DNA of 64,000 nt from Thioclava atlantica. GTDB lineage: Bacteria > Pseudomonadota > Alphaproteobacteria > Rhodobacterales > Rhodobacteraceae. Shown piece after piece: positions 44,370 to 53,418 of this stretch. The DNA lies in the NCBI RefSeq assembly GCF_000737065.1, contig NZ_AQRC01000003.1, positions 62,001-126,000 of the forward strand, read 5' to 3'. The translations under genes were made by a program, and so were the position numbers. A model generated the notes under the pieces. That model did no database searches. It was not told where the DNA came from and saw only the letters and a list, made by a program, of their open reading frames with translations. Positions within the stretch are counted from its first letter, which is position 1. Each line of letters starts with the position of its first letter.

Positions 44370-45302
44370 TTGGAACAGCAGGCAATTGAAGTCACCGGGC
44401 TGCGCAAGACCTATGCGGGCTCGAAGAAACAGGAACCGAAAGAGGCGCTGAAAGGTCTCGACCTGACGATCCCGGCGGGGTCGATCTTCGGGCTGCTCGG
44501 GCCCAATGGCGCGGGCAAGTCGACGCTGATCAATATTCTCGCGGGGCTGGTGAAGAAGACCGAGGGCCAGGTCGTGATCTGGGGCTTCGACCAGGATGTG
44601 AACCCGCGCCAGTCGCGCGCCGCGATCGGGGTGATGCCGCAGGAACTGAACATGGACCCGTTCTTCAGCCCCCGCGCGGCGCTGGAGATGCAGGCGGGGC
44701 TCTACGGCGTGCCGAAATCCGAGCGCTGGACCGACGAGATCCTCGAACTCGTCGGGCTGAGCGACAAGGCCGAGGCCTATGCGCGCAATCTCTCGGGCGG
44801 GATGAAGCGGCGGCTGTTGCTCGCCAAGGCGCTGGTGCACCGCCCGCAGATCCTTGTGCTCGATGAACCGACCGCGGGCGTCGATATCGAGCTGCGCGCG
44901 ATGCTGTGGCGCAATGTGCGCAAGCTCAACGAACAGGGCATGACGATCATCCTGACCACCCATTACCTGGAGGAGGCCGAGGAGATGTGCGACGAGATCG
45001 CGATCATCAACCACGGCCAGCTGATCGTGCGCGACACGACGCCGAACCTGCTCAAGCGGATGGATCGCAAGGCGCTGGTGGTCGAGCCGCGCAATGCCGT
45101 GTCGCAGGAGATCCGGCTGCCCGAGGGCGTGACGCTGGAGACCCGCGCGGGCGGGCAGATGGCGTTCACCTATTCGCGCAACGAGACCTCGGCCGAGGAT
45201 ATCCTCGATGCGCTGCGCGCGGCCGGCGTCCAGATCAGCGACATCGCGAGCGAACAGCCGGGCCTCGAGGAGGTCTTCGTGTCGCTGACCTCGAACGCCT
45301 AG
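44370..45302 (+). CDS. ABC transporter ATP-binding protein without an adjacent permease
   Basis: A 310-residue ABC-2-type ATPase. Walker A is GPNGAGKST, the signature LSGGMKRR, Walker [12 protein letters not shown], and the switch histidine is in TTHYLEEAE; the C-terminal part is DUF4162-like. The start is a TTG at 44370, since no ATG or GTG fits the family N-terminus ([12 protein letters not shown]). Such ATPases usually sit next to a permease, but the upstream gene is divergent and the downstream gene is convergent with an overlapping stop. The partner must lie elsewhere. Drug, lipid or polysaccharide export is possible. Confidence 0.88.
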   Translation: MEQQAIEVTGLRKTYAGSKKQEPKEALKGLDLTIPAGSIFGLLGPNGAGKSTLINILAGLVKKTEGQVVIWGFDQDVNPRQSRAAIGVMPQELNMDPFFSPRAALEMQAGLYGVPKSERWTDEILELVGLSDKAEAYARNLSGGMKRRLLLAKALVHRPQILVLDEPTAGVDIELRAMLWRNVRKLNEQGMTIILTTHYLEEAEEMCDEIAIINHGQLIVRDTTPNLLKRMDRKALVVEPRNAVSQEIRLPEGVTLETRAGGQMAFTYSRNETSAEDILDALRAAGVQISDIASEQPGLEEVFVSLTSNA

Positions 45303-46156
45303 AGCCCGTGGCTGCGATCGTAGCGGTTGGGCGCGGGCGGCGCCCAACCTTCGGGCGCGCCTTGCGGGCGGTAGATCTCGACCCCGAGGGGAAAACAGGC
45401 GGCAGCGTCCGAGCTGTGCTCGGAGGAGCAATCGCCCCCCGGACAGGCCGAGAGCACGCCCAGCAGGTCGATCTCGGCGAAGAATTCGAGGTAATCGCCC
45501 GGGCGCACGGGGCTCGCCTTCATGAAATACTGCCCCGTCTCGCGGGTGAAGCCGGTGCACATGAAGACGTTCAGGACGTCATGCACCAGCGTTTCGGCCT
45601 CCTCGAGCGGTAGACCGCGCGCTTCAGCCAACGCCCGGGTCAGGTTCGAATGACAGCAATGGTGATATTGGCCACCCTCCGACAGCAGGGAATGGGTGTA
45701 GGGATCGCAGCGCGTGCCGATCACGTCGTGGACCGAGCCGCCATGCGGGTCGATTCCATACCAGTCGAGCGTGTCCTCGGTGATCGTCGCCATGGGCCGC
45801 AGCATGGGAAAGCCCGACCACATGCGGTCTCCGCGGCTCAGATGCGAGCCATGCAGCGCGCGGGTCTTGCCCGAATAGAACCGCTCCGACAGATCCGCCG
45901 AGAACAGGTTGAGATCGCCGACCTGGGGGCCCTCGACCGAAGTGATCCGGAAGAAATGCCCCGCGGGCACTTCGAAAGCCACCGCCTCGCGCGGGGGCAC
46001 GCGCAGGTCGTCCACCTTTTCCCACCCATCACGCGCGGCCAGATAGGCCGGTAAATCGGGCTGCGGCAGGGTCTCGACCGGATAGCAGATCACCGGCGCG
46101 AGCGCGCGGCGTGCGTCGGCGTCCTTCGGGGCGTCATGGCGGGGCTTGGGATGCAT
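45299..46156 (-). CDS. DUF1989 / urea-carboxylase-associated family protein
   Basis: A 285-residue DUF1989 protein. Conserved segments are VPAGHFFRITSVEGPQVGDLNLF, shown here by its parts AGHFFRI and QVGDLN, then SGKTRALHGSHL and QYHHCCHSNLTRAL, which hold probable metal ligands (H, CC, H). The family is found beside urea carboxylase or in amine and guanidine metabolism, but neither is nearby. Its stop overlaps that of the ABC ATPase in CTAG. A soluble enzyme role is likely; the substrate is unknown. Confidence 0.82.
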   Translation of the reverse strand: MHPKPRHDAPKDADARRALAPVICYPVETLPQPDLPAYLAARDGWEKVDDLRVPPREAVAFEVPAGHFFRITSVEGPQVGDLNLFSADLSERFYSGKTRALHGSHLSRGDRMWSGFPMLRPMATITEDTLDWYGIDPHGGSVHDVIGTRCDPYTHSLLSEGGQYHHCCHSNLTRALAEARGLPLEEAETLVHDVLNVFMCTGFTRETGQYFMKASPVRPGDYLEFFAEIDLLGVLSACPGGDCSSEHSSDAAACFPLGVEIYRPQGAPEGWAPPAPNRYDRSHGL

Positions 46157-46200
46157 GAAACGGCTCCTGTGTTGCGGTCATACTCGCAGGAGCGGTGCAA

Positions 46201-46229
46201 AAGAAAAGCCCCGGCCGTCGGACCGGGGC
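46201..46229 (-). terminator. Intrinsic terminator of the 58-residue gene
   Basis: GCCCCGG (46208-46214) pairs with CCGGGGC (46223-46229). On the minus strand the stem is followed by TTTTCTTTT (46199-46207). It lies 31 bases after the small gene's stop. Confidence 0.88.
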
Positions 46230-46259
46230 AGTCGCAGAAAGCGCACTCGGATACGGCGC

Positions 46260-46436
46260 TCAGGCAGCGCCGTAATATTCGTACATCAGCTCGAGGGCCT
46301 CGAGGCCGGTGACCTGGGGGGCCGGTTCGGCCGAGACCAGAACGGGCGAGGGTTTCTCGGGGGTGTAATAGGCCAGATGCTCTTCGGCCACCTGAACGGG
46401 TTGCACCCCTTCCGGGATCTTGAACATTTCCACCAT
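46260..46436 (-). CDS. Small acidic protein of unknown function, 58 residues
   Basis: The frame from ATG 46436 has GGAGAGAG upstream and encodes 58 residues, MVEMFKIPEGVQ to YEYYGAA, with a conserved-looking C-terminal LMYEYYGA. It has its own intrinsic terminator, so it forms a separate transcription unit. It looks like a short Rhodobacterales-specific protein; no domain recognised. Confidence 0.75.
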   Translation of the reverse strand: MVEMFKIPEGVQPVQVAEEHLAYYTPEKPSPVLVSAEPAPQVTGLEALELMYEYYGAA

Positions 46437-46530
46437 GGAACTCTCTCCGGGTTACGAGTTCCTCCCTGCGCCCCTAATTAGTCATCCCGCCCCGGTTTCA
46501 AACCCCCTTTTGCGCAACCGCGCCATGCAA

Positions 46531-46572
46531 TTGCTGCAACGCAGCAAAAAGGGCGGCCCGAGGCCGCCCTTT
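46531..46572 (-). terminator. Terminator of the sdh operon
   Basis: On the minus strand, 33 bases after sdhB, an 11-bp stem (AAAGGGCGGCC, 46548-46558, with 46562-46572) ends in CCCTTTTT. A second small hairpin (TTGCTG 46531-46536 with CAGCAA 46542-46547) follows directly. The 94 bp up to the next gene show nothing else. Confidence 0.9.
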
Positions 46573-46604
46573 CGCGTTTGGCAGAGGCGCCCGCGGATCC
46601 GCGA

Positions 46605-47381
46605 TCACACCACGCGGTTGACCATCATCCGCTTGATCTCGGCAATGGCCTTGGCCGGGTTCAGACCTTTCGGGCAGGTCTTGGTGCAGTTCATGATCGT
46701 GTGGCAGCGGTAGAGCTTGAACGGGTCCTCGAGCTGGTCGAGACGCTCGGGCGTCGCCTCGTCGCGCGAGTCGATGATCCAGCGATAGGCATGCAGCAGT
46801 GCCGCCGGGCCGAGATACTTGTCGCCGTTCCACCAGTAGCTCGGGCACGAGGTCGAGCACGAGGCGCACATCACGCATTCATAAAGACCGTCGAGCTTCT
46901 TGCGATCCTCGATCGACTGGCGCCATTCCTTCTCGGGACGGTTCGTCTTGGTCTCGAGCCAGGGCATGATCGAGGCATGCTGGGCGTAGAACATGGTGAG
47001 GTCGGGGATCAGGTCCTTCACCACCGGCATATGCGGCAGCGGGTAGATCTTCACGTCGCCCTTGATCTCGTCGAGACCGTAGATGCAGGCCAGCGTGTTG
47101 ATCCCGTCGATATTCATCGCGCAGGAGCCGCAGATCCCCTCGCGGCAGGAGCGGCGGAAGGTCAGGGTCGGGTCGATCTCGTTCTTGATCTTCAGGAGCG
47201 CGTCCAGAACCATCGGACCGCACTTGTCCATATCAAGGAAATAGGTGTCGAGACGCGGGTTCTCCCCGGTATCCGGATCCCAGCGATAGATCTGGAACTT
47301 GCGGATATTCTTGCCATCCGGCTTCGGCCAGGTCTTGCCGACGCGGATCTTGGAATTCTTCGGAAGCGTGAACTGAACCAT
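46605..47381 (-). CDS. sdhB: Succinate dehydrogenase iron-sulfur subunit
   Basis: A 258-residue SdhB. It has the [2Fe-2S] motif CREGICGSC plus a downstream Cys, the [4Fe-4S] motif [12 protein letters not shown] and the [3Fe-4S]/[4Fe-4S] region [17 protein letters not shown]. It passes electrons from SdhA's FAD to the quinone site in SdhCD. It is the last sdh gene, separated from sdhA by a small lipoprotein gene, and followed by a strong terminator. Confidence 0.97.
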   Translation of the reverse strand: MVQFTLPKNSKIRVGKTWPKPDGKNIRKFQIYRWDPDTGENPRLDTYFLDMDKCGPMVLDALLKIKNEIDPTLTFRRSCREGICGSCAMNIDGINTLACIYGLDEIKGDVKIYPLPHMPVVKDLIPDLTMFYAQHASIMPWLETKTNRPEKEWRQSIEDRKKLDGLYECVMCASCSTSCPSYWWNGDKYLGPAALLHAYRWIIDSRDEATPERLDQLEDPFKLYRCHTIMNCTKTCPKGLNPAKAIAEIKRMMVNRVV

Positions 47382-47398
47382 TATGGTCCCCTTTTCCG

Positions 47399-47686
47399 TC
47401 AGTACGAATAGAGCGGCCGCGTGGGCATCCGGCCGGATTTTCTGTAAACGCAGGCGTTGTAGGCCTTCGAGGGATCGCCATGCGCGGTGACGCCGAGATT
47501 GACCTCGACCTTCATCTGCGAACGGAACCCCTCATTCGTGACGCCCATCCCCGCCTCGCCCGTGAGGGGCGCTTTCGGGGCATACTGGGCATAGCACTGG
47601 CGTTCGGCCTGCTCGACCGGCATGGGGCCGCAAGCGGCGAGGGTGAGCCCCGCCGCCATCAGCCCATATGCCGGTGCGCGCCGCAT
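47399..47686 (-). CDS. Small lipoprotein encoded between sdhA and sdhB
   Basis: A 95-residue protein with an N-terminal signal and a lipobox (LAACG, Cys near residue 19); the mature part has two further cysteines (QCYAQYAP and NACVYRKS), which may form a disulfide. It starts in the sdhA stop (TGATG) and ends 17 bp before sdhB, so it is translated as part of the operon. A small gene at this place is found in related genomes such as R. sphaeroides. It may help complex II assembly, but this is inferred only from position. Confidence 0.8.
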   Translation of the reverse strand: MRRAPAYGLMAAGLTLAACGPMPVEQAERQCYAQYAPKAPLTGEAGMGVTNEGFRSQMKVEVNLGVTAHGDPSKAYNACVYRKSGRMPTRPLYSY

Positions 47687-49491
47687 CAGTAGACCCGCTT
47701 CTTGGGCGCGATCTTGGCAAGCTTGATCCCGCCCGCATCCTCGGCGGTCAGGGGATCGAGATGCACCGGACGGTAGGTGAGCTTCACCTCGTTGCCTTCC
47801 AGATGCATGATCGAATGCTTGCGCCAGCTCTCGTCGTCGCGGTCCGGGTAATCCTCGTGCGCATGCGCGCCGCGCGATTCCTTGCGGGCCTCGGCACCGA
47901 CGATGGTGGCGAGCGCGTTCGGCATCAGGTTCTCGAGCTCGAGCGTCTCCATCAGGTCCGAGTTCCAGATCAGCGACCGGTCGGTGACCTTGAGATCGTC
48001 GAGCTTCGCGGCCACGGCCTTCATCTTCTCGACACCCTCGGCCAGCGTCTTGTCGGTGCGGAACACCGCCGCGTCGGCCTGCATCGTGCGCTGCATCTCG
48101 AGGCGCAGCTCGGCCGTGGGCACGGTGCCGTCGGCATAGCGGACCTTGTCGAAGCGGTCGAAGATCGCGTCGATTTTCGCCTTCGGGATGTCGGGGTTCG
48201 ACGCGGTCGGATCGACGACCTGACCCGCGCGCAGGGCCGCGGCGCGACCGAAGACCACGAGGTCGATCAGCGAGTTCGAGCCCAGACGGTTCGCACCATG
48301 CACCGAGGCACAGCCCGCCTCGCCCACGGCCATCAGACCGGGCACGATCGCATCGGGATTGTCGGCGTCCGGATTGATCACCTCGCCGTGGTAGTTCGTC
48401 GGAATGCCTCCCATGTTGTAATGCACGGTCGGCAGAACCGGGATCGGCTCTTTCGTGACATCCACGCCAGCGAAGATCTTGGCGCTTTCCGAGATGCCCG
48501 GCAGGCGTTCGGCCAGCGCTTCGGGCGGAAGGTGGCTGAGGTTGAGGAAGATGTGGTCTTTCTCGTCACCCACGCCGCGGCCTTCGCGGATCTCCATCGT
48601 CATGCAGCGCGACACCACGTCGCGCGAAGCGAGGTCCTTGTAGGTCGGCGCATAGCGCTCCATGAAGCGCTCGCCTTCGGAGTTGGTCAGGTAACCCCCC
48701 TCGCCGCGCGCGCCTTCGGTGATGAGGCAGCCCGAGCCGTAGATGCCGGTCGGGTGGAACTGCACGAATTCCATGTCCTGCAGCGCGAGACCCGCACGCG
48801 CCACCATGCCGCCACCGTCGCCGGTGCAGGTATGGGCCGAGGTGGCCGAGAAATAGGCGCGGCCGTAACCGCCGGTCGCCAGAACCACCATCTTCGCGTT
48901 GAAGACATGCATCGTTCCGTCGTCGAGCTTCCAGCAGACGACACCCTGACACTGCCCGTCATCGGACATGATCAGGTCGATCGCGAAATACTCGATGTAG
49001 AACTCGGCATTGTGCTTGAGCGACTGGCCGTAAAGCGTGTGCAGGATCGCGTGGCCGGTCCGGTCGGCCGCGGCGCAGGTGCGCTGCACGGGCGGGCCCT
49101 CGCCGAATTCGGTGGTGTGTCCGCCGAAGGGACGCTGATAGATCTTGCCCTCCTCGGTACGCGAGAACGGCACTCCGTAATGCTCGAGCTCGTAGACGGC
49201 TTTCGGGGCTTCGCGTGCGAGGTATTCCATCGCGTCGCTGTCGCCGAGCCAGTCCGAACCCTTCACGGTGTCGTACATGTGCCACTGCCAGTTGTCCGGC
49301 CCCATGTTGCCCAGCGAGGCGGCGATGCCCCCCTGCGCGGCGACCGTATGCGAGCGGGTCGGGAACACCTTGGTCACGCAAGCCGTGCGCAGCCCCTGTT
49401 CCGCCATGCCGAGAGTGGCGCGCAGCCCCGAGCCACCGGCGCCGACCACGACCACGTCGTAATTATGCGTTTCGTATTCGTAAGCAGCCAT
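47686..49491 (-). CDS. sdhA: Succinate dehydrogenase flavoprotein subunit
   Basis: A 601-residue SdhA. The FAD-binding Rossmann motif is [11 protein letters not shown], and the covalent FAD site is the His in [11 protein letters not shown]. The catalytic region HTCTGDGG, the [15 protein letters not shown] block and the C-terminal [18 protein letters not shown] are intact. It oxidises succinate to fumarate in complex II. It follows sdhD by 18 bp. Confidence 0.97.
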   Translation of the reverse strand: MAAYEYETHNYDVVVVGAGGSGLRATLGMAEQGLRTACVTKVFPTRSHTVAAQGGIAASLGNMGPDNWQWHMYDTVKGSDWLGDSDAMEYLAREAPKAVYELEHYGVPFSRTEEGKIYQRPFGGHTTEFGEGPPVQRTCAAADRTGHAILHTLYGQSLKHNAEFYIEYFAIDLIMSDDGQCQGVVCWKLDDGTMHVFNAKMVVLATGGYGRAYFSATSAHTCTGDGGGMVARAGLALQDMEFVQFHPTGIYGSGCLITEGARGEGGYLTNSEGERFMERYAPTYKDLASRDVVSRCMTMEIREGRGVGDEKDHIFLNLSHLPPEALAERLPGISESAKIFAGVDVTKEPIPVLPTVHYNMGGIPTNYHGEVINPDADNPDAIVPGLMAVGEAGCASVHGANRLGSNSLIDLVVFGRAAALRAGQVVDPTASNPDIPKAKIDAIFDRFDKVRYADGTVPTAELRLEMQRTMQADAAVFRTDKTLAEGVEKMKAVAAKLDDLKVTDRSLIWNSDLMETLELENLMPNALATIVGAEARKESRGAHAHEDYPDRDDESWRKHSIMHLEGNEVKLTYRPVHLDPLTAEDAGGIKLAKIAPKKRVY

Positions 49492-49509
49492 TCGTCTCGT
49501 TCCGATCTA

Positions 49510-49902
49510 TCAGTTGCCCATCAGCAGGCCGATGAAGACCATCTTGCCCAGAGCGTAAAGGGTCGTGGCCATGATGACGTAGGCCAGCGAATGCATCGCG
49601 ATCTTCAGCGCCTTGCCGGCGGTGCCGTGAACGTAATCCTCGATCCAGATCTCGGTGCCCTTGGCGAAGTGGCGCATGCCGATCACCGCGATCAGCGCGG
49701 TGAGGATCGCCACGAAAGGCTGCGAGAAGGTTGAGATCACGGTTCGCTGGTCGGCGCCCAGCGTGGTGCCCACGATGTAGAGCCAGGTCGGGATCATGAA
49801 TGCGAGCGCGACGGCCGAAGCCGACATCCACCAGTGGTGCTCGGTCCCGGTGCCAGAGGCGCCCTTGCCTACGGCGCGCTTGCGATCGGTCAGGTAACGC
49901 AT
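49510..49902 (-). CDS. sdhD: Succinate dehydrogenase membrane anchor subunit
   Basis: A 130-residue SdhD with three membrane helices. The N-terminus (MRYLTDRKRAVGKGASGTGTEHHW, of which TGTEHHW is the marker) is typical of alphaproteobacterial SdhD. The start at 49902 has GGAGG 6 bases upstream; the frame is open further back, but there it overlaps sdhC. With SdhC it binds heme b and ubiquinone. Confidence 0.93.
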   Translation of the reverse strand: MRYLTDRKRAVGKGASGTGTEHHWWMSASAVALAFMIPTWLYIVGTTLGADQRTVISTFSQPFVAILTALIAVIGMRHFAKGTEIWIEDYVHGTAGKALKIAMHSLAYVIMATTLYALGKMVFIGLLMGN

Positions 49903-49913
49903 CTCGGCCTCCG

Positions 49914-50303
49914 TTACAGATGAATGATGATGAGGGTGAGGATCGTGAGGACGACCGACCCGATGGTGCTGATCCAGCCGAGCATCTCGGCGGATTTGAT
50001 GTCCATGTACTTGCCCGTGTCGAAGATCAGGTGCCGGATCCCCGCGAGGTAGTGATACCAGAGGCCCAGCAGCGACAGGGTGAAGACCAGATCGCCGAAC
50101 CACGAGGTCGCGATCGCGTTCACGAAGTTGAAGTAGTCAGGGCTCGTCGCCGCGGCGAGCAGCCACCAGACCAGCAGGAGCACGCCGACGATGATCCCGT
50201 TGCCGGTGATCCGCGTCATGATCGACGAGAAGGACGTCATCTGCGGGCGGTAGATTTGAAGGTGGGGGGAAAGCGGGCGCGCAACCTGTTTCGCTTCAGC
50301 CAT
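49914..50303 (-). CDS. sdhC: Succinate dehydrogenase cytochrome b556 subunit
   Basis: A 129-residue SdhC with the family entry RPLSPHLQIYRPQ, three membrane helices and the HYLAGIRHLIFD motif, which carries the heme b ligand His. It is the first gene of sdhC-sdhD-sdhA-lipoprotein-sdhB. The 266 bp upstream contain a twin palindrome likely to control the operon. Confidence 0.96.
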   Translation of the reverse strand: MAEAKQVARPLSPHLQIYRPQMTSFSSIMTRITGNGIIVGVLLLVWWLLAAATSPDYFNFVNAIATSWFGDLVFTLSLLGLWYHYLAGIRHLIFDTGKYMDIKSAEMLGWISTIGSVVLTILTLIIIHL

Positions 50304-50475
50304 GATCGGTCCCTTTTTCGCTGGGCTCGGTGCGAGGGGCGTCCCAAGACGGGGTCCGCGACCGCACGGAGCTGGCCGGATTTGCGCTTTTTACTAGCGT
50401 GTTTTTCCCTCAAGTCACGGGGGCAGAGCCGGAAAAGCGGCGATTTGAACCGAAAGACAGCCGAATTTTTCGCTT

Positions 50476-50506
50476 TGTGATCACATAAATTCCAAGTGTG
50501 ATCACA
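50476..50506. promoter_or_regulatory. Twin TGTGATCACA palindromes upstream of sdhC
   Basis: Two identical 10-bp palindromes, TGTGATCACA at 50476-50485 and 50497-50506, lie 21 bp apart centre to centre (two helical turns), 173 bp upstream of the sdhC ATG. The same pair with the same spacing occurs before sucC. The half-site TGTGA is CRP/FNR-like, but the classical 6-bp gap between halves is missing, so another regulator is more likely. Confidence 0.7.
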
Positions 50507-50569
50507 TGTTATCGCTCTCGGTCGCGACCGGCGCAAAGTGAGTCTCGTCCCGGTCGGGCCCGTGCACGA

Positions 50570-51607
50570 TCAGATAGGCATCAACGCCCAGTAGTCGAGA
50601 TCGAGGAGCACTTCCGGCAGATACTTGCCGTCCGCGCCCTTATAGGCGAACTCCCCGGCGCCCTGCTTGGTCGCCACCAACCGCAGCCGGATCGCGCCGA
50701 TATCGGGCACCCCGGTTTCGGCCTTGTCGAGCACCTCCGACCAGACCTTGATCGTATCGCCCGCGAAACAGGGATTGGCATGAGCCCCGCCATTGAGCGC
50801 GACGATCATCTGCGCATTGGCGAGCCCGTTGAAGGAGAGCGCGCGCGCCATCGAGATCACGTGGCCGCCATAGATCAGACGCCTGCCGTCCTCGCGGAAG
50901 GTGGCATCGAAATGGACCTTGGCGGTGTTCTGCCACAGGCGCGTCGCGATCATGTGCTCGGCTTCCTCGATCGTGACGCCATCGACATGGTCGATCTTCT
51001 CGCCGATCTCGTAATCGCCCCAGCGATGCGGCTCGCCCGCCAGTTCGAAATCGTAATTCTCGAAGGTCAGGCCTTCCGGGATCACCAGATCGTCGGGCGC
51101 CACCACCTGCGCCAGCTCCGGGATCACCGTCTCGGGCGCGGGCGCGTCGAGATCGCGTTTGCGCACCATCACCCAGCGGACATAGTCGAGCACGACCTCG
51201 TCCATCTGGTTGAAGCCGCGGGTGCGGACATAGACCACGCCCGACTTTCCGTTCGAATTCTGCTTGAGGCCGATCACCTCGCTTTCCGAACGCAGCGTGT
51301 CGCCCGGATAGACCGGCCGGATCCAGCGCCCCTGCGCGTAGCCGAGATTGGCGACCGCATTGAGCGAGACATCCGGGACGGTCTTGCCGAAAACGACATG
51401 GAAGGCGAGCAGATCGTCGAGCGGCGAGCCCTCGAGCCCGCAGGCCGAGGCGAATTCGTCGCTCGAATAGAGGGCATGCCGAGCCGGGTAGAGCGCGTGA
51501 TAGAGCGCCCGCTCCCCTTCCGCGACGGTGCGCGGCACCGCGTGGCGGATGACGTCGCCGAGGCGGTAATCCTCGAAGAAGCGGCCCGGATTGGTCTTGC
51601 CCATCAT
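50570..51607 (-). CDS. mch: Mesaconyl-CoA hydratase (ethylmalonyl-CoA pathway)
   Basis: A 345-residue double MaoC/hotdog dehydratase. The N-terminus (GKTNPGRFFEDYRLGDVI) and the body match the R. sphaeroides Mch, which interconverts mesaconyl-CoA and beta-methylmalyl-CoA. The first half has the hydratase region FHVVFGKTVPDVSLNA; the second half has AKVHFDATF and RRLIYGGHVI. It overlaps the DUF1737 gene by 4 bp (ATGA). It is clustered with mcl2, so the cell likely assimilates acetyl-CoA through the ethylmalonyl-CoA pathway. Confidence 0.93.
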   Translation of the reverse strand: MMGKTNPGRFFEDYRLGDVIRHAVPRTVAEGERALYHALYPARHALYSSDEFASACGLEGSPLDDLLAFHVVFGKTVPDVSLNAVANLGYAQGRWIRPVYPGDTLRSESEVIGLKQNSNGKSGVVYVRTRGFNQMDEVVLDYVRWVMVRKRDLDAPAPETVIPELAQVVAPDDLVIPEGLTFENYDFELAGEPHRWGDYEIGEKIDHVDGVTIEEAEHMIATRLWQNTAKVHFDATFREDGRRLIYGGHVISMARALSFNGLANAQMIVALNGGAHANPCFAGDTIKVWSEVLDKAETGVPDIGAIRLRLVATKQGAGEFAYKGADGKYLPEVLLDLDYWALMPI

Positions 51608-51807
51608 TGCTCTCCCAGCTTCATGTCGGGGTGATAGTCGGCCGCGATGTCCTTGGTGACGGCCTGAGCGCAGCGCATTACGCCGCGCGCCGCGTCAAAG
51701 GCGTATTGCGGATCGCCCTGCAACTCCCAGCCTTTCGAAAGCGCGAGCGACACCTTGTGGCAGAAGGCCGAGGTGTCGTCCTCGGTCAGCAAACGGTAGA
51801 TCTTCAT
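51604..51807 (-). CDS. DUF1737 small protein
   Basis: A 67-residue protein of the DUF1737 family. The start at 51807 (MKIYRLLTEDDTS) has GGAG 6 bases upstream. Conserved residues are the N-terminal strand, the KVSLALSKGWELQGDP turn and the late ADYHPD. It lies between nnrU and mch with a 1-bp gap and a 4-bp overlap. Function unknown. Confidence 0.83.
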   Translation of the reverse strand: MKIYRLLTEDDTSAFCHKVSLALSKGWELQGDPQYAFDAARGVMRCAQAVTKDIAADYHPDMKLGEQ

Positions 51808-51808
51808 G

Positions 51809-52357
51809 TCACGCTCCGAAAACGGGGTAGCCGAACCAGTAGTGGATGCCCGCGATCGCGGCATAGACGATCAGGGTGCCGACGATCCCGCCGATCTCCT
51901 TGCCGACATTCACCGGGCCGGTGGGCGGGGTCCACTTGGTCTGGCGGTTGATCAGGATGACCTCCAGAACCGCCCAGATCAGCAGGCCGCCGAACAGGAC
52001 GAATCCCGGGATATCCCCGTTGACCAGGAGATGCGCGATCGCCCAGGTCTTCACGCCGGTCAGTTGCGGATGGCGGATCTTGCGGGTGATCCAGAGCTTC
52101 ATCCCCGAGGCCGCGAACAGGTAGACCGCAAACAGCATCAGCAGGTTGTTGATGCCCTTGAGCGCGGCATTGGGCGCCCAGAGAAAGGTGGGATCGGTGG
52201 CGCGCCAGCCGATGAACATCAGCACGACGCTGACCAGGACCAGCGCGCCGACCATCGGGCGCTCGGCGCCTCTCAGGGCGCGATGAAAGCCCGGGAAGAT
52301 GCGTTCCGCCATATGTGCGAGCGACCAGATCAGGACGCCGAGGATGAGAAGTGCCAT
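51809..52357 (-). CDS. NnrU-family membrane protein
   Basis: A 182-residue NnrU protein with about five hydrophobic helices (LLILGVLIWSLAHM, MVGALVLVSVVLMFIGW and others) and the NnrU block KLWITRKIRHPQLTGVKTWAIAHLLVNGD, here noted by IRHPQLTG and AHLLVNGD. The family was named from denitrification loci but is also common elsewhere, and no nitric oxide genes are nearby. It is inside the mcl2-mch operon, 11 bp after mcl2. Confidence 0.85.
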   Translation of the reverse strand: MALLILGVLIWSLAHMAERIFPGFHRALRGAERPMVGALVLVSVVLMFIGWRATDPTFLWAPNAALKGINNLLMLFAVYLFAASGMKLWITRKIRHPQLTGVKTWAIAHLLVNGDIPGFVLFGGLLIWAVLEVILINRQTKWTPPTGPVNVGKEIGGIVGTLIVYAAIAGIHYWFGYPVFGA

Positions 52358-52369
52358 TGCGATTGCCCC

Positions 52370-53230
52370 TTAGCTGCCAAGCGCGGCAATCGCCTCCGCC
52401 TTGGCGAGGACCTGCCGCGCGGTCACGATATGCAGATTTTCGACGATCTTGCCATCCACGACTGCGACACCCTGCCCGACTTTCTCGGCTTCCTCGAAGG
52501 CAGCGATCTGGCGGCGGGCGAGGTCGATCTCGGCCTCCGAGGGCGCGAAGGCGGCATTGCAGATCTCGAGCTGCGCGGGATGGATCAGCGTCTTGCCGTC
52601 GAAGCCCATGTCGCGGCCCTGCTCGCATTCCGCCCTGAGGCCCTCGTCATCCTTGAACGCATTATAGACCCCGTCGACGATGATCTTGCCCTGCGCCTTC
52701 GCAGCGAGGACGCAAAGCCCCAGCCCCGTTTGCATCGGCAGACGATCCGGGCGGAAGCGCGAGCCCAGCTCCTTGGCGAGGTCGTTCGTGCCCATCACCA
52801 TCCCCTCGAGCCGCGCATGGCCCGCGATCGCGCTCGCATTCAGCATTCCGAGCGCGGTCTCCATCATCGCCCAGAGCGGCACGCCCTGGATCAGGTCCGC
52901 GACCGCGTCGAGATCGGCGGGGCTCGAGACCTTCGGGATCAGGATCGCATCGACCTTGGCACCCGCCCGGATCGCTTCGGCGAAGGTCAGGATGTCATCC
53001 CTGCCCCATTCGGTGTCGAGCCCGTTCACCCGCACGATCTTCATCCGCGCACCGTAATCGACCTCGGTCAGCGTCTTGGCCAGCAACGCGCGGGCCTTCG
53101 ACTTCTCCTCGATCGCCACGGCATCCTCGAGATCGAAGATGATCGCGTCGCAGGCGAGCCCGGTGGCCTTTTCCAGCGCACGCTCCTTGGAGCCGGGTAT
53201 ATAGAGCACGGAACGGGTCGGGCGGGCCAT
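52370..53230 (-). CDS. mcl2: (3S)-malyl-CoA thioesterase (Mcl2-like)
   Basis: A 286-residue HpcH/HpaI-citrate lyase beta-fold enzyme. The start ARPTRSVLYIPGSKERALEKA, the magnesium-binding FDLEDAVA and the late DGFDGKTLIHPAQL-type segment (GFDGKTLIHP) are typical. Its N-terminus matches R. sphaeroides Mcl2, the malyl-CoA thioesterase, rather than the lyase Mcl1, and the gene order with mch supports this. It hydrolyses (3S)-malyl-CoA to malate and CoA. The start at 53230 has GGAG 6 bases upstream; ATG 53242 is an alternative. Confidence 0.9.
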   Translation of the reverse strand: MARPTRSVLYIPGSKERALEKATGLACDAIIFDLEDAVAIEEKSKARALLAKTLTEVDYGARMKIVRVNGLDTEWGRDDILTFAEAIRAGAKVDAILIPKVSSPADLDAVADLIQGVPLWAMMETALGMLNASAIAGHARLEGMVMGTNDLAKELGSRFRPDRLPMQTGLGLCVLAAKAQGKIIVDGVYNAFKDDEGLRAECEQGRDMGFDGKTLIHPAQLEICNAAFAPSEAEIDLARRQIAAFEEAEKVGQGVAVVDGKIVENLHIVTARQVLAKAEAIAALGS

Positions 53231-53418
53231 TTGATTCTCCATCTCGCAATTTTCTTTCGCCTGATCGCACAAACGGGACAGAATCAACAAGCCCCGATTT
53301 GCCGCGTCGCAGAAAAACGCGGTCCCACATGCGGCGCCCAAGGCTCGGGCGCGTGGCGTTAACCCTTTCTTCGGGCTCCTGCCGTCACGCTGATGCAATC
53401 CGATCGAAAGAGAACGCC

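Noticed and set aside
50476-50506. CRP or FNR sites before sdhC
   Set aside because: The half-sites TGTGA/TCACA are contiguous, without the 6-bp (CRP) or 4-bp (FNR) gap, so a standard CRP/FNR site is not supported.
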